Source: Myxococcus sp. RHSTA-1-4
GTDB lineage: Bacteria > Myxococcota > Myxococcia > Myxococcales > Myxococcaceae
Assembly (NCBI RefSeq): GCF_020037125.1
Contig: NZ_JAIQDG010000016.1
Span: forward strand, 62,001-126,000
DNA length: 64,000 nt
Reading direction: 5' to 3'
Positions within the stretch are counted from its first letter, which is position 1; each line of letters starts with the position of its first letter. Of this stretch, positions 26,138 to 34,933 are shown piece after piece. A model generated the notes under the pieces. That model had not been told where the DNA came from, made no database searches, and saw only the letters and a program-made list of their open reading frames with translations. The translations under genes and the position numbers were made by a program.

Positions 26138-26440
26138 ATGCGATTCTCGGAACGCATTCATCCCGGCCGCACGGTCGTTGCCTCAGGAGGGGAGGAGCTC
26201 GGCACCGTGGATGCCGTGTTCATCGATGGCGAGACCTGGAAGGTCGAGGCGCTGCAGGTGAAGCTGCACTCGGAGACCGCCGACAAGCTCGGTGCGTTCT
26301 GGAATCTCTTCCACGCCGGGCGGATAGAGCTGCCCACGCGCATCGTGCAGTCGGTGAGTGACACCGTGGTGCTCTCGGTTTCCATCGAAGAGCTCCGCCA
26401 GGTGCTGTCCGCGGAGTCAGCGTCTGCTCCGGCGCACTGA
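26138..26440 (+). CDS. Small PRC-barrel-like protein
   Basis: 100 residues. ATG at 26138, with GGAGGAG eight bases upstream; the longer frame from 26012 is rejected. The N-terminal 60 residues have the PRC-barrel pattern of alternating strands: GRTVVASGGEELGTVDAV, an IDGE turn and VEALQVKL. The C-terminal half keeps small strands and a helix (SIEELRQVLSA). PRC-barrel domains occur in RimM and in photosystem H subunits and often mediate protein or RNA contacts. The 244 bases before it show no gene. Its stop is 13 bases from the stop of the convergent gene 26454-26942. Confidence 0.75.
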   Translation: MRFSERIHPGRTVVASGGEELGTVDAVFIDGETWKVEALQVKLHSETADKLGAFWNLFHAGRIELPTRIVQSVSDTVVLSVSIEELRQVLSAESASAPAH

Positions 26441-26453
26441 GCAACAGCGATGA

Positions 26454-26942
26454 CTACTCGGGACGCGCGTGGCGCCGTCCCGAGCGCAGGAAGTCGAGCA
26501 TGACGGCCTTGTCGCCCGTGGCCAGCACGTACGGAGTTCCGGGCGAGATGAGTCCCTGCCGTGCCGCGACGCCGTCCACGGCGAGCTGGGCGTGGGTGAG
26601 CTGGACGCCGGCCCCACCTCCGCCGAGCACGAGCGGCGCACCCATCTTGAGGTCCAGCACCACCACCCGGCGCCGCTCGGGGCGCGGCTCCGACATGTCC
26701 ACCACCACGAAGTCGCCCGCGAAGCGGCGCTGGTCGCAGCGGAAGACCCACAGGTTCCGCGTGCGGCTCAGCAGCTCCCGCACGAAGGGCTTCTCATCGC
26801 TCTTCAGCGCATAGCGCTCGGACAGCAGCGAGGCGGTGGCGAGCGAAAAGCCTTCCTCCTTCGCGAGGAGCAGCGCCCACGGGTTGGCATGCCCGAGCAG
26901 CGGAAGGGTGACGGGCAGGACGATGGGGGGCTCGCGAGGCAT
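26454..26942 (-). CDS. Conserved protein of unknown function near the eps locus
   Basis: 162 residues, soluble, no signal peptide. A hydrophobic Leu-rich N-terminus (ANPWALLLAKEEGFSLATASLL), a central RNLWVFRCDQRRFAGDFVVVDM strand pair and a Gly-rich loop (LVLGGGGAG) can be seen, then a C-terminus that may be helical. No catalytic motif recognised. It is followed on the same strand by nothing; epsA begins its own operon upstream (gap 44 bases from the epsA stop). It could be cotranscribed with epsA-D, but no functional link is shown. Confidence 0.8.
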   Translation of the reverse strand: MPREPPIVLPVTLPLLGHANPWALLLAKEEGFSLATASLLSERYALKSDEKPFVRELLSRTRNLWVFRCDQRRFAGDFVVVDMSEPRPERRRVVVLDLKMGAPLVLGGGGAGVQLTHAQLAVDGVAARQGLISPGTPYVLATGDKAVMLDFLRSGRRHARPE

Positions 26943-26986
26943 GTGTGGGAGTGCTCACGAGCGAGTGGTGACGCGTCTGACCGGCC

Positions 26987-27790
26987 CTACTCCGCCTTCC
27001 CGCCCGTTCGCTGCCAGAACTCGCGCAGCAGAATCGTGGCGAAGCGCGAGTCATTCAGGATGTACCGCCGCCACAGCCGCTTCGGCTCGTTCGCCAGCCG
27101 GTACAGCCACTCGAAGCCCGCGCGGGCAATCCACTGGGGCGCGCGCTTCGCCGTACCGGCGATGAAGTCGAACCCCGCGCCCACGCCAATCGCCACGGTG
27201 GGCCCCAGCTTGTGGGCCACCTGCGAAATCCACACCTCCTGCTTCGGGCTGCCCAGCGCCACGAAGAGCAGGTGCGGGTCCTTCTCGCGAATCGTCGCCA
27301 CAATCGGGTCGTTCTGCGCGTCCCCCGCGTCCGTGCGCACCATGGGCGAGTCCCAGCCCACCACCTCCACGCCGTACTTCTCGCGGACGATGCCCGCCAC
27401 CTTCTCCGCCACGCCCGGGCCGGCACCCAGGAGGAACACGCGCCACTTGCGCTCGGCGCCCATCTTCATCAGCGGGAGGATGAGGTCCGAGCCGGCGATG
27501 CGCTCCGGCAGCGGCACGTCCATCGCCTTCGACGCCCACACAATCGGCATCCCATCCACCACCGAAATCGTGGCGCGCGAGTACGCGTCGCGGAACTGCG
27601 CGTTGTCCTCGGCCAGCACCACGTGGTCCACGTTGGCGGTGAAGACGTAGCCGCCCTGGCGCAGGTCCACGAGGCGGCCAATCTGCTGGATGGCGTCCTC
27701 GAAGGTGAGCTGGTCGATGGTGAGCTGCCCGATGCGCAGGCGCGGGCGGCCCGTGGAGAACGTGGACGTCGAGGGAGAGGCGGCGCTCAT
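26987..27790 (-). CDS. epsA: EpsA, WecG/TagA/CpsF-family glycosyltransferase
   Basis: 267 residues. Belongs to the GT26 family that transfers N-acetylmannosaminuronic acid or related sugars to polyprenyl-linked acceptors at the inner face of the inner membrane. Family motifs are visible: TANVDHVV (Thr51, Asn53), the SVVDGMPIVW segment with the likely catalytic Asp79, and the LGAGPGVAEKVA and GSPKQEVWIS motifs; GVGAGFDFIAG follows. The C-terminal basic/aromatic tail (WLYRLANEPKRLWRRYI) is the known membrane-tethering appendage. The start overlaps the epsB stop by 4 bases. Gene name rests on order and family matching the M. xanthus eps locus. Confidence 0.93.
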   Translation of the reverse strand: MSAASPSTSTFSTGRPRLRIGQLTIDQLTFEDAIQQIGRLVDLRQGGYVFTANVDHVVLAEDNAQFRDAYSRATISVVDGMPIVWASKAMDVPLPERIAGSDLILPLMKMGAERKWRVFLLGAGPGVAEKVAGIVREKYGVEVVGWDSPMVRTDAGDAQNDPIVATIREKDPHLLFVALGSPKQEVWISQVAHKLGPTVAIGVGAGFDFIAGTAKRAPQWIARAGFEWLYRLANEPKRLWRRYILNDSRFATILLREFWQRTGGKAE

Positions 27791-29967
27791 GGCTTCTTCA
27801 CCGTCAGGTCGAGCACTGTCATGGAATAGGGCGGCAGGCGCTGACTCAGCGAGCCAGCCGCCTTCGCGCCGGGAGTCTGCTCGGTGAACCCCCCAGGCGC
27901 GCCCGAGTAGCCCAGCACGCGCACGCTGTCGAGCGTCCCGCAGCCCTTCAGCTCAATCTGCGCCTGCGCGGCCTGGTCCGGGTCCAGGTTGAGGACGATG
28001 GCCACCAGCTTCTTCCCCGAGTCGTCCCGGGACGCGAAGAGGCTGGTGCCCTCGGCCGCCTTCGCAGGCACCCAGTTGTCCTGGAAGCGGCCCCCCCTGC
28101 CGTCGAAGTCCCGGTACGCGCGGAACGCCCAGAACACCGGCGAGCCCTCGGTGGGGTACTGCCAGAAGAAGGCGGAGAGGATGTTCTCCTGCGCGAAGCG
28201 GCCCAGCGCCTCGGCCTGCGCCAGTCCGCCGCTCATGTGCCGGAAGGCGCCGAAGTTGTACTCGCCGATGGAGATGCCCCGGCCGGGGTAGTTCTCGGCA
28301 ATCCACTCCTTCATGCGCGGAATCAGGCGCACGGGCTCGCCAATCCAGGACTCGTCCTTGTAGGCCGGGTCCCACAGCCCGCGCACGGAGCGGATGCGGC
28401 GCGCGTTGGTCTCCGGGTCCGTGGCGCCGTCCGTGCCCACGCCCACGTTGCTCTGCGGGTAGAAGTGCAGGTCCACCACGTCGAGGATGCGCACGCCCGT
28501 CTTCTTCTCGTGCTCGCGCAGCTGCCGCAGGTACCAGGCCATGAGCGGCAGGTTGTCGTGCGCGCGCCGGTCCGAGTGCGGCAGCTTGCCCGGCGCGAAG
28601 TCCGCGGCGGACCAGAGGTAGTTCGTCCAGCCCCACTCCGCCGGGCCGGCGATGACGGCCTCCGGGTCCGCCTTCCGCACCGCGGTGCCGTAGGCAATCG
28701 TGCGCTTGAGCAGCTCGTCGTAGGTGAGCGGCTCCGGGAACACGTCGCGGTGCGTGGAGTTCCAGAGCATGGGCTCGTTGTCCAGGATGTACATCTGGAC
28801 GCTGCGCGAGCCGCGGGCCTTGTCCTTCTCGCGGATGGCGGTGACCCACTCGGCGATGAACCCGGGCGGGGCCTCCACGCTGGTGAGCGTGGGCGAGCCG
28901 GGCTTCAGCGGGGTGCCGTCGCGCGACTTGCCGTTGCCGGCCCCGCCGTCATCCGCCTGCTGCGGGCCGAACTGGGACACGGGGAAACCGGCGGACGTCT
29001 TGTCCCTGGCCACCCAGCCCAGCATGGGCAGCGTGAGCGCGGACTGCATGCCGTGCTTCCGGTTGGCCTCGAGGAAGTCCTCGTAGCTGAAGCCGATGTC
29101 GACGTTCTTGTAGAACCAGTCGTTGGCGGTGTTCCACGTGCCGCCCAGCTTCCAGTTGTAGCGGGACGCGGGGTTGCCGCCCCAGCGGCGCGTGGTGGCG
29201 CCCAGGCGGTACTGGTGCGTGTCCTGCTTCTCGCGGTTGCCGTCCAGGGCGATGCCGTAGATGAGCGGGCTGATGCGGTGGCCGGGCGCCGTGCAGTCGA
29301 TGGACATGCGCGCCTCGCGGCCGCTGCCCTTGCCGGCGCGTCCGCCGCCCGCGGCCATGGCGGCGGCGACCTCGGGCGGCAGCGGGACGAGCGCCACCTT
29401 GTCGAAGAGCACCTGGTCGCGGCCCACGTCCTTGGAGGCGCGCAGCACCACGCGGTCGAACGGCCGGCCGCTCGGGTTGAGCTGCTCCATGGGGATGAGC
29501 ACCTCCGTCCACTCGCCGTCCTTGCGGACCTGCAGCTCGGGAGTAATCGGGATGCGCGGGAAGGCGGTGGCGCCGTGCGCGTCCAGGCGCGCTTCCAGGA
29601 ACTCGCCGAAGGAGTCCGGCGCGCTGAAGCGGAACGAGAGCGCGCCGAAGGAGCCCTCCAGCTTCGGCCGGTAGAGAATCCACCCGCCGTAGTTGAACAG
29701 GCGCATGCGCGCCGGAGCGCCCTTCGGCAGCTCGCGAGGCGCCCAGCCGATGTCATTCCACCCGGAGGCCAGGCCCCCGTCGTAGATCATCATCGGCGCC
29801 GTCGAGGCCTGTGCGCCCGGAGCCGCCGCCGCGCCAGCCGTCGAGGGAGCCTTCTCCGCCGCCGCGTCCTGCCCCGCGCCGGCCGCCCGTGCCACCGCCA
29901 CCGTCCCGCCCGCGAGCAGGGCGCATGACAGCACGGCCGCGCCAGCCTTCCTCCGAGCACGCTTCAC
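27787..29967 (-). CDS. epsB: EpsB, GH44-type glycoside hydrolase
   Basis: 726 residues from a GTG at 29965-29967, chosen because GGAGG lies five bases upstream and a signal peptide starts at once (MKRARRKAGAAVLSCALL); ATG at 29979 or 29988 are alternatives. After a linker comes a carbohydrate-binding-like domain (about 55-210) and a TIM barrel of family GH44: ILDNEPMLW gives the acid/base Glu398 and SIGEYNFG the nucleophile Glu569, with a spacing like characterised GH44 enzymes. The C-terminal beta domain ends at LTVKKP. It probably trims or releases the exopolysaccharide in the periplasm or outside. Its stop overlaps the epsA start by 4 bases, and epsC lies 54 bases upstream. Confidence 0.93.
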   Translation of the reverse strand: MKRARRKAGAAVLSCALLAGGTVAVARAAGAGQDAAAEKAPSTAGAAAAPGAQASTAPMMIYDGGLASGWNDIGWAPRELPKGAPARMRLFNYGGWILYRPKLEGSFGALSFRFSAPDSFGEFLEARLDAHGATAFPRIPITPELQVRKDGEWTEVLIPMEQLNPSGRPFDRVVLRASKDVGRDQVLFDKVALVPLPPEVAAAMAAGGGRAGKGSGREARMSIDCTAPGHRISPLIYGIALDGNREKQDTHQYRLGATTRRWGGNPASRYNWKLGGTWNTANDWFYKNVDIGFSYEDFLEANRKHGMQSALTLPMLGWVARDKTSAGFPVSQFGPQQADDGGAGNGKSRDGTPLKPGSPTLTSVEAPPGFIAEWVTAIREKDKARGSRSVQMYILDNEPMLWNSTHRDVFPEPLTYDELLKRTIAYGTAVRKADPEAVIAGPAEWGWTNYLWSAADFAPGKLPHSDRRAHDNLPLMAWYLRQLREHEKKTGVRILDVVDLHFYPQSNVGVGTDGATDPETNARRIRSVRGLWDPAYKDESWIGEPVRLIPRMKEWIAENYPGRGISIGEYNFGAFRHMSGGLAQAEALGRFAQENILSAFFWQYPTEGSPVFWAFRAYRDFDGRGGRFQDNWVPAKAAEGTSLFASRDDSGKKLVAIVLNLDPDQAAQAQIELKGCGTLDSVRVLGYSGAPGGFTEQTPGAKAAGSLSQRLPPYSMTVLDLTVKKP

Positions 29968-30021
29968 GCCATCCTCCATGAGCCTCATCTCCCCCGGGGA
30001 CCTCACGCCAGCGCGTGGGCC

Positions 30022-30558
30022 TCAGAGCACCACGTCGTCCTTGTCCTTGCGCGGGAAGATGCGGGCGGGGATGCCCACGGCCACGCTGTCCGGAGGGACG
30101 TCCTGGAGCACCACCGCGTTGGCTCCAATCCGCGAGCGCGCGCCGATGCGCACCGGCCCGAGGATGCGCGCGCCGGCGCCAATCCACACGTCATCCTCGA
30201 TGACGGGGTAGCCGTTGTCCTTGGCGGTGCCCACGGTGTTGTTGCCGTAGAAGCGCACGCGGTCGCCAATCTTCGCGTCGCCGCCGATGACGATGCCCAG
30301 GCTGTGGACGAAGTACACGCCCTTGCCGAGCGTGACGTCCTTGCCAATCTCGATGCCCATCACCGCCGTCTGGGCCACGCGCAGCACGTGGTTGAGCAGG
30401 GGGATGCGGTACGTGAGCGCCGCCTCGCGAGCGCGGTTGAGGGCGGTGATGCGGTACGAGTCGCTGGTCAGCACCACCTTGGCGATGGACTTCGCGTCCG
30501 AGGTGCCATTGGCCGCCTTCGCCAATTCCAGCGCGTCCGTGACGAGCGAGCCAATCAT
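30022..30558 (-). CDS. epsC: EpsC, serine O-acetyltransferase-like acyltransferase
   Basis: 178 residues. ATG at 30556-30558, with GGAGG six bases upstream. The N-terminal half is helical. The C-terminal half is a left-handed beta helix built from hexapeptide repeats (IGKDVTLGKGV, VIGGDAKIGDRV), with the conserved HSLGIVIGG and the tail GIPARIF typical of CysE/O-acetyltransferases. In a polysaccharide locus it probably O-acetylates sugar residues rather than serine. It lies between epsD (27 bases upstream) and epsB in the same direction. Confidence 0.92.
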   Translation of the reverse strand: MIGSLVTDALELAKAANGTSDAKSIAKVVLTSDSYRITALNRAREAALTYRIPLLNHVLRVAQTAVMGIEIGKDVTLGKGVYFVHSLGIVIGGDAKIGDRVRFYGNNTVGTAKDNGYPVIEDDVWIGAGARILGPVRIGARSRIGANAVVLQDVPPDSVAVGIPARIFPRKDKDDVVL

Positions 30559-30585
30559 CGAGTTCCTCCGCTTCAGGGTGTCCAA

Positions 30586-31599
30586 CTATTCCTCCCGCCC
30601 TTGCAGGTAGCGGGCGACCTCGCGGGCGATGCCCGTCCAGCCGCCGGCCTCGTCGCGGGCGCCGCGCAGGTACTCCATGCCGTACACCACGGAGGTGCCC
30701 GCGAAGGCGGCCTTCTCCAGGCCCAGCTTGTCGGCCGTCTTCGCCACGTTCATCACCGTGCGGGTGAGCACCTTCGTGGCGTCCGGAGCGACGACGGTGG
30801 CGGCCAGCAGCGGGCGCGCCAGCGGGTTCGTCTCGAAGAGGAGGCGCCAGGGGTTGAGGCTGCGCCGGTCCGGGTGCTTGCGCGCCATCTGCGTGTCGAA
30901 CATGCCGTAGCGGTTGGCGCGCTTCAGCCAGCGCTCGAAGGACACGTGGTCGCTGCCGTGCAGCACGTACGCGTCGCGGGCGAAGAGGAAGGTGCAGCCG
31001 GCCTTCTCCAGGCGGACGCCCAGCTCGACGTCCTCGGACTGGCCCAGGGACTTGTCGAAGCCGCCCACGCCCACGTAGTCGGCGCGGGGGAAGGACACGT
31101 TGCCGGTGTAGAGGTGGTTGCCGCGGGCGCGGGCGCCGGGGGTGGACAGCTCCTCGGCCATGCGGTTGTTGAGGTACGCGTACCAGCGCTCGAACAGGGG
31201 CATGTCGCCAATGGACGGGTCCGGGCGGATGCGGCCGAGCACCACGTTGCGCGAGCCGGGCGGGTGGTGCGCCAGGTGGCGCTCCAGGAAGTCCGGGGCC
31301 ACCTGCATGTCGTCATCGGTGACGAGCACGACTTCACCCCGGGCGGCGAGCACGCCCCGGTGGCGGGCGGCGGCGGCGCCGGCGTTCTGTTGCACCTCCA
31401 CGCGCAGGGTGTACGGCAGCTTCTGGGCGAGCAGCGGCTCGCGCACGGGCTCCTTCGAGCCGTCGTCCACCACGACGACCTCGAACTGGTCGGCGGGCAG
31501 CGTCTGCCCGGCGAGCTGCCACAGCAGCCGGGTGATGAGGGGCAGCCGGTTGTAGGTGGCGATGACGACGCTGAGGCGGGGCGTGGGGGCGGTGCTCAT
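30586..31599 (-). CDS. epsD: EpsD, GT2-family glycosyltransferase
   Basis: 337 residues. GT-A fold: LSVVIATYNR at the N-terminus, EVVVVDDGS, NAGAAAARHRG, then the metal-binding TDDDMQV and the later GQSEDVELGVRLEKAG with the putative catalytic acidic residues. The C-terminal third is helical and may associate with the membrane. It should add one sugar to the undecaprenyl-linked repeat unit in the cytoplasm. It overlaps the gene upstream (31596) by 4 bases and precedes epsC by 27 bases, so a polycistronic unit is likely. Confidence 0.93.
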   Translation of the reverse strand: MSTAPTPRLSVVIATYNRLPLITRLLWQLAGQTLPADQFEVVVVDDGSKEPVREPLLAQKLPYTLRVEVQQNAGAAAARHRGVLAARGEVVLVTDDDMQVAPDFLERHLAHHPPGSRNVVLGRIRPDPSIGDMPLFERWYAYLNNRMAEELSTPGARARGNHLYTGNVSFPRADYVGVGGFDKSLGQSEDVELGVRLEKAGCTFLFARDAYVLHGSDHVSFERWLKRANRYGMFDTQMARKHPDRRSLNPWRLLFETNPLARPLLAATVVAPDATKVLTRTVMNVAKTADKLGLEKAAFAGTSVVYGMEYLRGARDEAGGWTGIAREVARYLQGREE

Positions 31600-32120
31600 G
31601 GCTTCTTCTTCTTGTCCTGCCTGGCCCGGCCCTTCTTCTTCTGCCGGGGGAAGGTGACGCTGCCCACGAAGCGCTCGTGGCCCACGAACTCAATCGTCTT
31701 GCGGGCGGTGCCGAAGTCCGTCTCGCCGAGCGTCACGCACAGCAGGCAGCCGTCGGCGGCGAGCGCCAGGGGCAGGCTGGCGGGGCGGGTGATGAGGGAG
31801 TCGAGGACGACGACGACGCGCTCGCCGCGGGCGACGCGCTCGCGCAGCTCCAGGACGAGGCGCGAAGCGCCGGTGGGAGAGATGCCGGTGGCGTCCTGGA
31901 GGTGGAACTTCTGCGAGTACGCGTAGGGCGCGCCGGCCTCGAGGACGGCGGCGGCGGCCTCCAGGGCGGGGGCGCCAGGATGGGCGGGCACGACGGTGAG
32001 GAAGTTCCACGCGCGGCGCTCGAGCGCGAACCACAGCCGCTGCAGCTCCGGCGACGGCACGGGGCTGTCGGGCGGAGCGGCATCCACGGGACTGGGAGGT
32101 GCGCTGGAGTCGGCGGCCAT
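31596..32120 (-). CDS. Degenerate BY-kinase/MinD-like protein without Walker A
   Basis: 174 residues. The central pattern VVVVLDSLITRPASLPLALAADG.. then CLLCVTLGETDF and ARKTIEFVG matches the Walker A'/B and switch part of CpsD/CapB-type bacterial tyrosine kinases (compare the DSPP..T.A..L...DG.LLVV...T motif). The place where a Walker A P-loop should be (NFLTVVPAHPGAPALE) has no GK[ST]. It is thus a probable pseudo-kinase partner. The Lys/Arg-rich tail is extreme (KKKGRARQDKKKKP). Start ATG 32118-32120 was chosen by the onset of coding bias; no clear ribosome site. The stop overlaps epsD by 4 bases, so it belongs to the eps operon. Confidence 0.7.
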   Translation of the reverse strand: MAADSSAPPSPVDAAPPDSPVPSPELQRLWFALERRAWNFLTVVPAHPGAPALEAAAAVLEAGAPYAYSQKFHLQDATGISPTGASRLVLELRERVARGERVVVVLDSLITRPASLPLALAADGCLLCVTLGETDFGTARKTIEFVGHERFVGSVTFPRQKKKGRARQDKKKKP

Positions 32121-32337
32121 ATGGGGAGATGCCCGATATAGCGCAACGCGTGGCGGCGCCCAACGACCTGCCCGGACGGGCAGGGAAGCGGGTGCCGGTC
32201 GCCCTGCTCCCTGGGATTTCGCGGACTTCTGGCGGAGAGCCCGCATCCTCCGGCGCTCAGAAAGCGAGGAACCCGGGTGTGGCGCGGCGGCCCGGAATCG
32301 AGGCCGGACGCGTGGTGCCCCGCCGGAGCCGCTCCGC

Positions 32338-32814
32338 TCAGCGTGCCCTTCCGAGGCGCCAGATGACGGAGGCGAGCGCTGGCGGCGGACAGCCCCGGTC
32401 CGGCGTGGCCGTGTCCACGCACTCCGAGCGGCCACGCTCCGGGGCGGGGAGGCGCGTCCACCCATCCCCCTGCGCCGCGTAGATGAACACATCCCCGTTG
32501 TCGCTGTTGTAGAGCCAGAAGCGCCCGTGCGCGTCCCAGGCCCAGTAGACGTTGAAGCGCGCGGGGAAGCCTTCCGTGTCCCGGAAGACCTCCACTCCCG
32601 AGCGCCCCTGGAAACTCACCACCCAGCAGTGACGGAAGCCCGGAACGCAGGGCTTCTCCAGGATGTCCACCCGGGCCACGTAGGCCCCGTCAGGAGAGGG
32701 AAGGGGAGACTTCTGCGGGCGCTCCTCCCTGCCTTCGCAGCCAGCGAGGGCCAGGGTGAGCAGCAGGAGGGCGCAGAGGCCGGAATGGCTGACAGTCTGA
32801 CAGCGCGCGTTCAT
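32338..32814 (-). CDS. Lipoprotein of unknown function
   Basis: 158 residues. Start ATG 32812-32814 with AAGGA seven bases upstream; lipobox LALAGC (Cys26). The mature domain is short with alternating strands (GAYVARVDILEKPC, HCWVVSFQGRSG, RFWLYNSDNGDVFIY), reminiscent of a small WD/YncE-like or DUF domain. It diverges from epsE (200 bases between starts) and is separated from the 31596 gene by 217 bases with nothing else seen. No family recognised. Confidence 0.8.
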   Translation of the reverse strand: MNARCQTVSHSGLCALLLLTLALAGCEGREERPQKSPLPSPDGAYVARVDILEKPCVPGFRHCWVVSFQGRSGVEVFRDTEGFPARFNVYWAWDAHGRFWLYNSDNGDVFIYAAQGDGWTRLPAPERGRSECVDTATPDRGCPPPALASVIWRLGRAR

Positions 32815-33013
32815 CGGATTGTCCTTCTGGCAGGCGCGCGGGAGGTCAACTCCGGGGCCCGCGGGCTCGCACCGCATGGAGGGCAAGGTGCATGCCAGGA
32901 AGTTGCTCGGGTCTCCCGGGCCCGACAGCGGGCCGCTCTCAAACCGTGATGAATCAGGGTCCCCGGCGACTCCGGGCAGGCAGGCATGCGCTGACGGCCA
33001 GCCGTGTTATGGG

Positions 33014-34267
33014 ATGTCCGTGCAGAAGATTGGCTACCTGATTCCCGAGTTCCCCGGACAGACGCACATCTTCTTCTGGCGCGAGCTGCAGGCGCTGCCG
33101 GGGAAGGGTGTCACGCCGGAGCTGGTGTCCACCCGCCCGCCGCCCGCGCGCATCATCAGCCATAGCTGGGCGAAGGAGGCCATGGCGCGCACCGAGTACC
33201 TCGCGCCCCCGGGCGCCGAGGGCGCGCTCGGCGCCGCCAGGGGCGCGGCCGAGGTGGCCCGCGCCATGCCCGCGGGCTGGGCCCGCTGCCTCGCGTCCAT
33301 CGCCCGCGCGGAGGGGCTGGACGCGAAGGGCCGCGCGCAGCTCCTCGCCTTCGCCGTCATGGGCGGGCGGCTGGCGTCGCTGGCGCGGGAGCGCGGCTGG
33401 ACGCACGTGCACGTGCACTCGTGCGCCAACGCGGCGCATGTGGCGCTCTTCGCCAACCTCCTGTCGGGCCTGCCCTACAGCCTGACGCTGCACGGGCCGC
33501 TGCATGACTACGGCCCCAACCAGAAGGAGAAGTGGCGCCACGCGAAGTTCGCCTTCGTGATTACGAAGAAGCTCCTCGGCGAGGTGAACCAGGAGCTGGC
33601 CGGCGCCCTGCCGAAGGACATCGGCCTGGCGCCCATGGGCGTGGAGCTCCACAAGTTCAACCGCTCCGTGCCGTACTCGGCCTGGACGGGCGAGGGCCCG
33701 CTGCGCATCTTCTCGTGCGGCCGCCTCAACCCCTGCAAGGGGCACGCGGACCTCATCGACGCGGTGGGCCTGCTGCGCGCGAAGGGCATCGACGCGCGGC
33801 TGGCCATCGCCGGCGAGGACGAGGCGGGTGGCACCACGTACCGCAAGGTGCTGGAGGCGAAGCTGGCGGAGACGAAGCTCGGTGACGCGGTGACGCTGCT
33901 GGGCGCGGTGAGCGAGGACAAGGTGCGCGGCGAAATCGAGCGCGCGCACATCTTCTCGCTGGCCAGCCTCCAGGAGCCGCTGGGCGTGGCCATCATGGAG
34001 GCCATGGCCATGCGCGTGCCCGTGGTGGTGACGGGCGCGGGCGGTGTGCCGGAGCTGGTGGACGACGGCGTGGACGGCATCCTCGTGCCCCCGCAGCAGC
34101 CCCAGGTGCTGGCGGAGAAGCTGGAGGCCGTGGCGCGAGACGCGAAGGAGGCCGCGCGTCTGGGCGAGGCGGGCCGGCGCAAGGTGGAGACGCAGTTCAG
34201 CAGCGAGCGCAGCGCGGAGATGCTCGCGCAGATGCTCCAGCGCGCCGCCTCGGCGCCGACGCCGTGA
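33014..34267 (+). CDS. epsE: EpsE, GT4-family glycosyltransferase
   Basis: 417 residues from ATG 33014 (the frame opens at 32819 but the N-terminus MSVQKIGYLIPEFPGQTH fits GT4). Two Rossmann domains: the C-terminal one shows FSCGRLNPCKGHADLIDAV, AIAGEDEAGG, LLGAVSEDKV and the family E-x7-E region SLQEPLGVAIMEAMA. It transfers a sugar to the growing lipid-linked repeat. The last 61 codons lie in a 183-bp segment duplicated at 35799-35981, so the present C-terminus (ending APTP) may have been changed by that event. It is transcribed opposite to epsA-D. Confidence 0.93.
   Translation: MSVQKIGYLIPEFPGQTHIFFWRELQALPGKGVTPELVSTRPPPARIISHSWAKEAMARTEYLAPPGAEGALGAARGAAEVARAMPAGWARCLASIARAEGLDAKGRAQLLAFAVMGGRLASLARERGWTHVHVHSCANAAHVALFANLLSGLPYSLTLHGPLHDYGPNQKEKWRHAKFAFVITKKLLGEVNQELAGALPKDIGLAPMGVELHKFNRSVPYSAWTGEGPLRIFSCGRLNPCKGHADLIDAVGLLRAKGIDARLAIAGEDEAGGTTYRKVLEAKLAETKLGDAVTLLGAVSEDKVRGEIERAHIFSLASLQEPLGVAIMEAMAMRVPVVVTGAGGVPELVDDGVDGILVPPQQPQVLAEKLEAVARDAKEAARLGEAGRRKVETQFSSERSAEMLAQMLQRAASAPTP
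34066..34248 (+). repeat. 183-bp direct repeat, copy A (3' end of epsE)
   Basis: Identical to 35799-35981 except for one base (C at 34102, G at 35835). Copy A is the intact end of epsE; copy B is the fragment downstream. The two copies, 1733 bases apart, bracket the lipoprotein pair at 34304-35659. Confidence 0.95.
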
Positions 34268-34303
34268 GTAGCTGACCCGGGGCGCTCCAGGGCATCCTCG
34301 GTT

Positions 34304-34909
34304 TCAACGGGGCCCGTTCGGAGTGCCTTCCTCGTGGCTTGGCGGAGTGGGCGGCACCGCCGGGCTCACGGGGCCCATGCCCCCGTCCCTCGACTCCGCA
34401 TCCGGCCCGGGTGGCGGCACGTCAGGAGGTGTGAGGCCTGTCTCCTGGGGCGCCGGAGTTCCTGCGTCGGGTGCTTGAAGTCCCGGGCGTTCGTCGGGGT
34501 CGGCGCCGACGCTGCGCCGCAGGATGCGGCCGTCGGTGCTGATGGCGTACCGGGCGCCCGTATCCAGTGACAGGTACTTCAAACCGCAGAACTCGTCGTC
34601 GTCTTCAATCTGGACGAAGACGATGTCTCCCTGACGGATGACGCGATACCGATGCGCTTCCAGTCGGTCCCGGCACGGTTGCTCCTTGCCGCTGGGGGGC
34701 AGGAAGTCATTGACGGCGACCAGGAGGGCCTGAAGGGTGACTCCGTCCAGTTCATAAGGCTGATTCCGCGCGCCGAGGGTGACGGCGGCGTGCTCATGGA
34801 AGTTGGGGAAGCGGATTGACGGGTCGTCTTCGCGCGCGGGGGCGCGGTGGGTGCGCGCGCATCCCACGAGTGTGACGGCCAGTCCTAGCAACAGGCCCTT
34901 CATTCTCAA
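34304..34909 (-). CDS. Lipoprotein with Pro-rich tail
   Basis: 201 residues from a TTG at 34907-34909, which has GGAGG seven bases upstream; the ATG at 34903 is an alternative. Lipobox VTLVGC (Cys17). A compact N-terminal domain contains VTLQALLVAVNDFLPP, two Cys (KEQPCRDR, DDEFCGLK) and a strand-rich part ending DGRILRRS. From about residue 140 the protein is a Pro/Gly/Asp-rich extension, possibly spanning the periplasm or cell surface. It lies 24 bases downstream of the JAMM lipoprotein gene and in the duplicated-end cassette. No family recognised. Confidence 0.8.
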   Translation of the reverse strand: MRMKGLLLGLAVTLVGCARTHRAPAREDDPSIRFPNFHEHAAVTLGARNQPYELDGVTLQALLVAVNDFLPPSGKEQPCRDRLEAHRYRVIRQGDIVFVQIEDDDEFCGLKYLSLDTGARYAISTDGRILRRSVGADPDERPGLQAPDAGTPAPQETGLTPPDVPPPGPDAESRDGGMGPVSPAVPPTPPSHEEGTPNGPR

Positions 34910-34933
34910 GAAGGCACCTCCCTTGCCTGGGGG

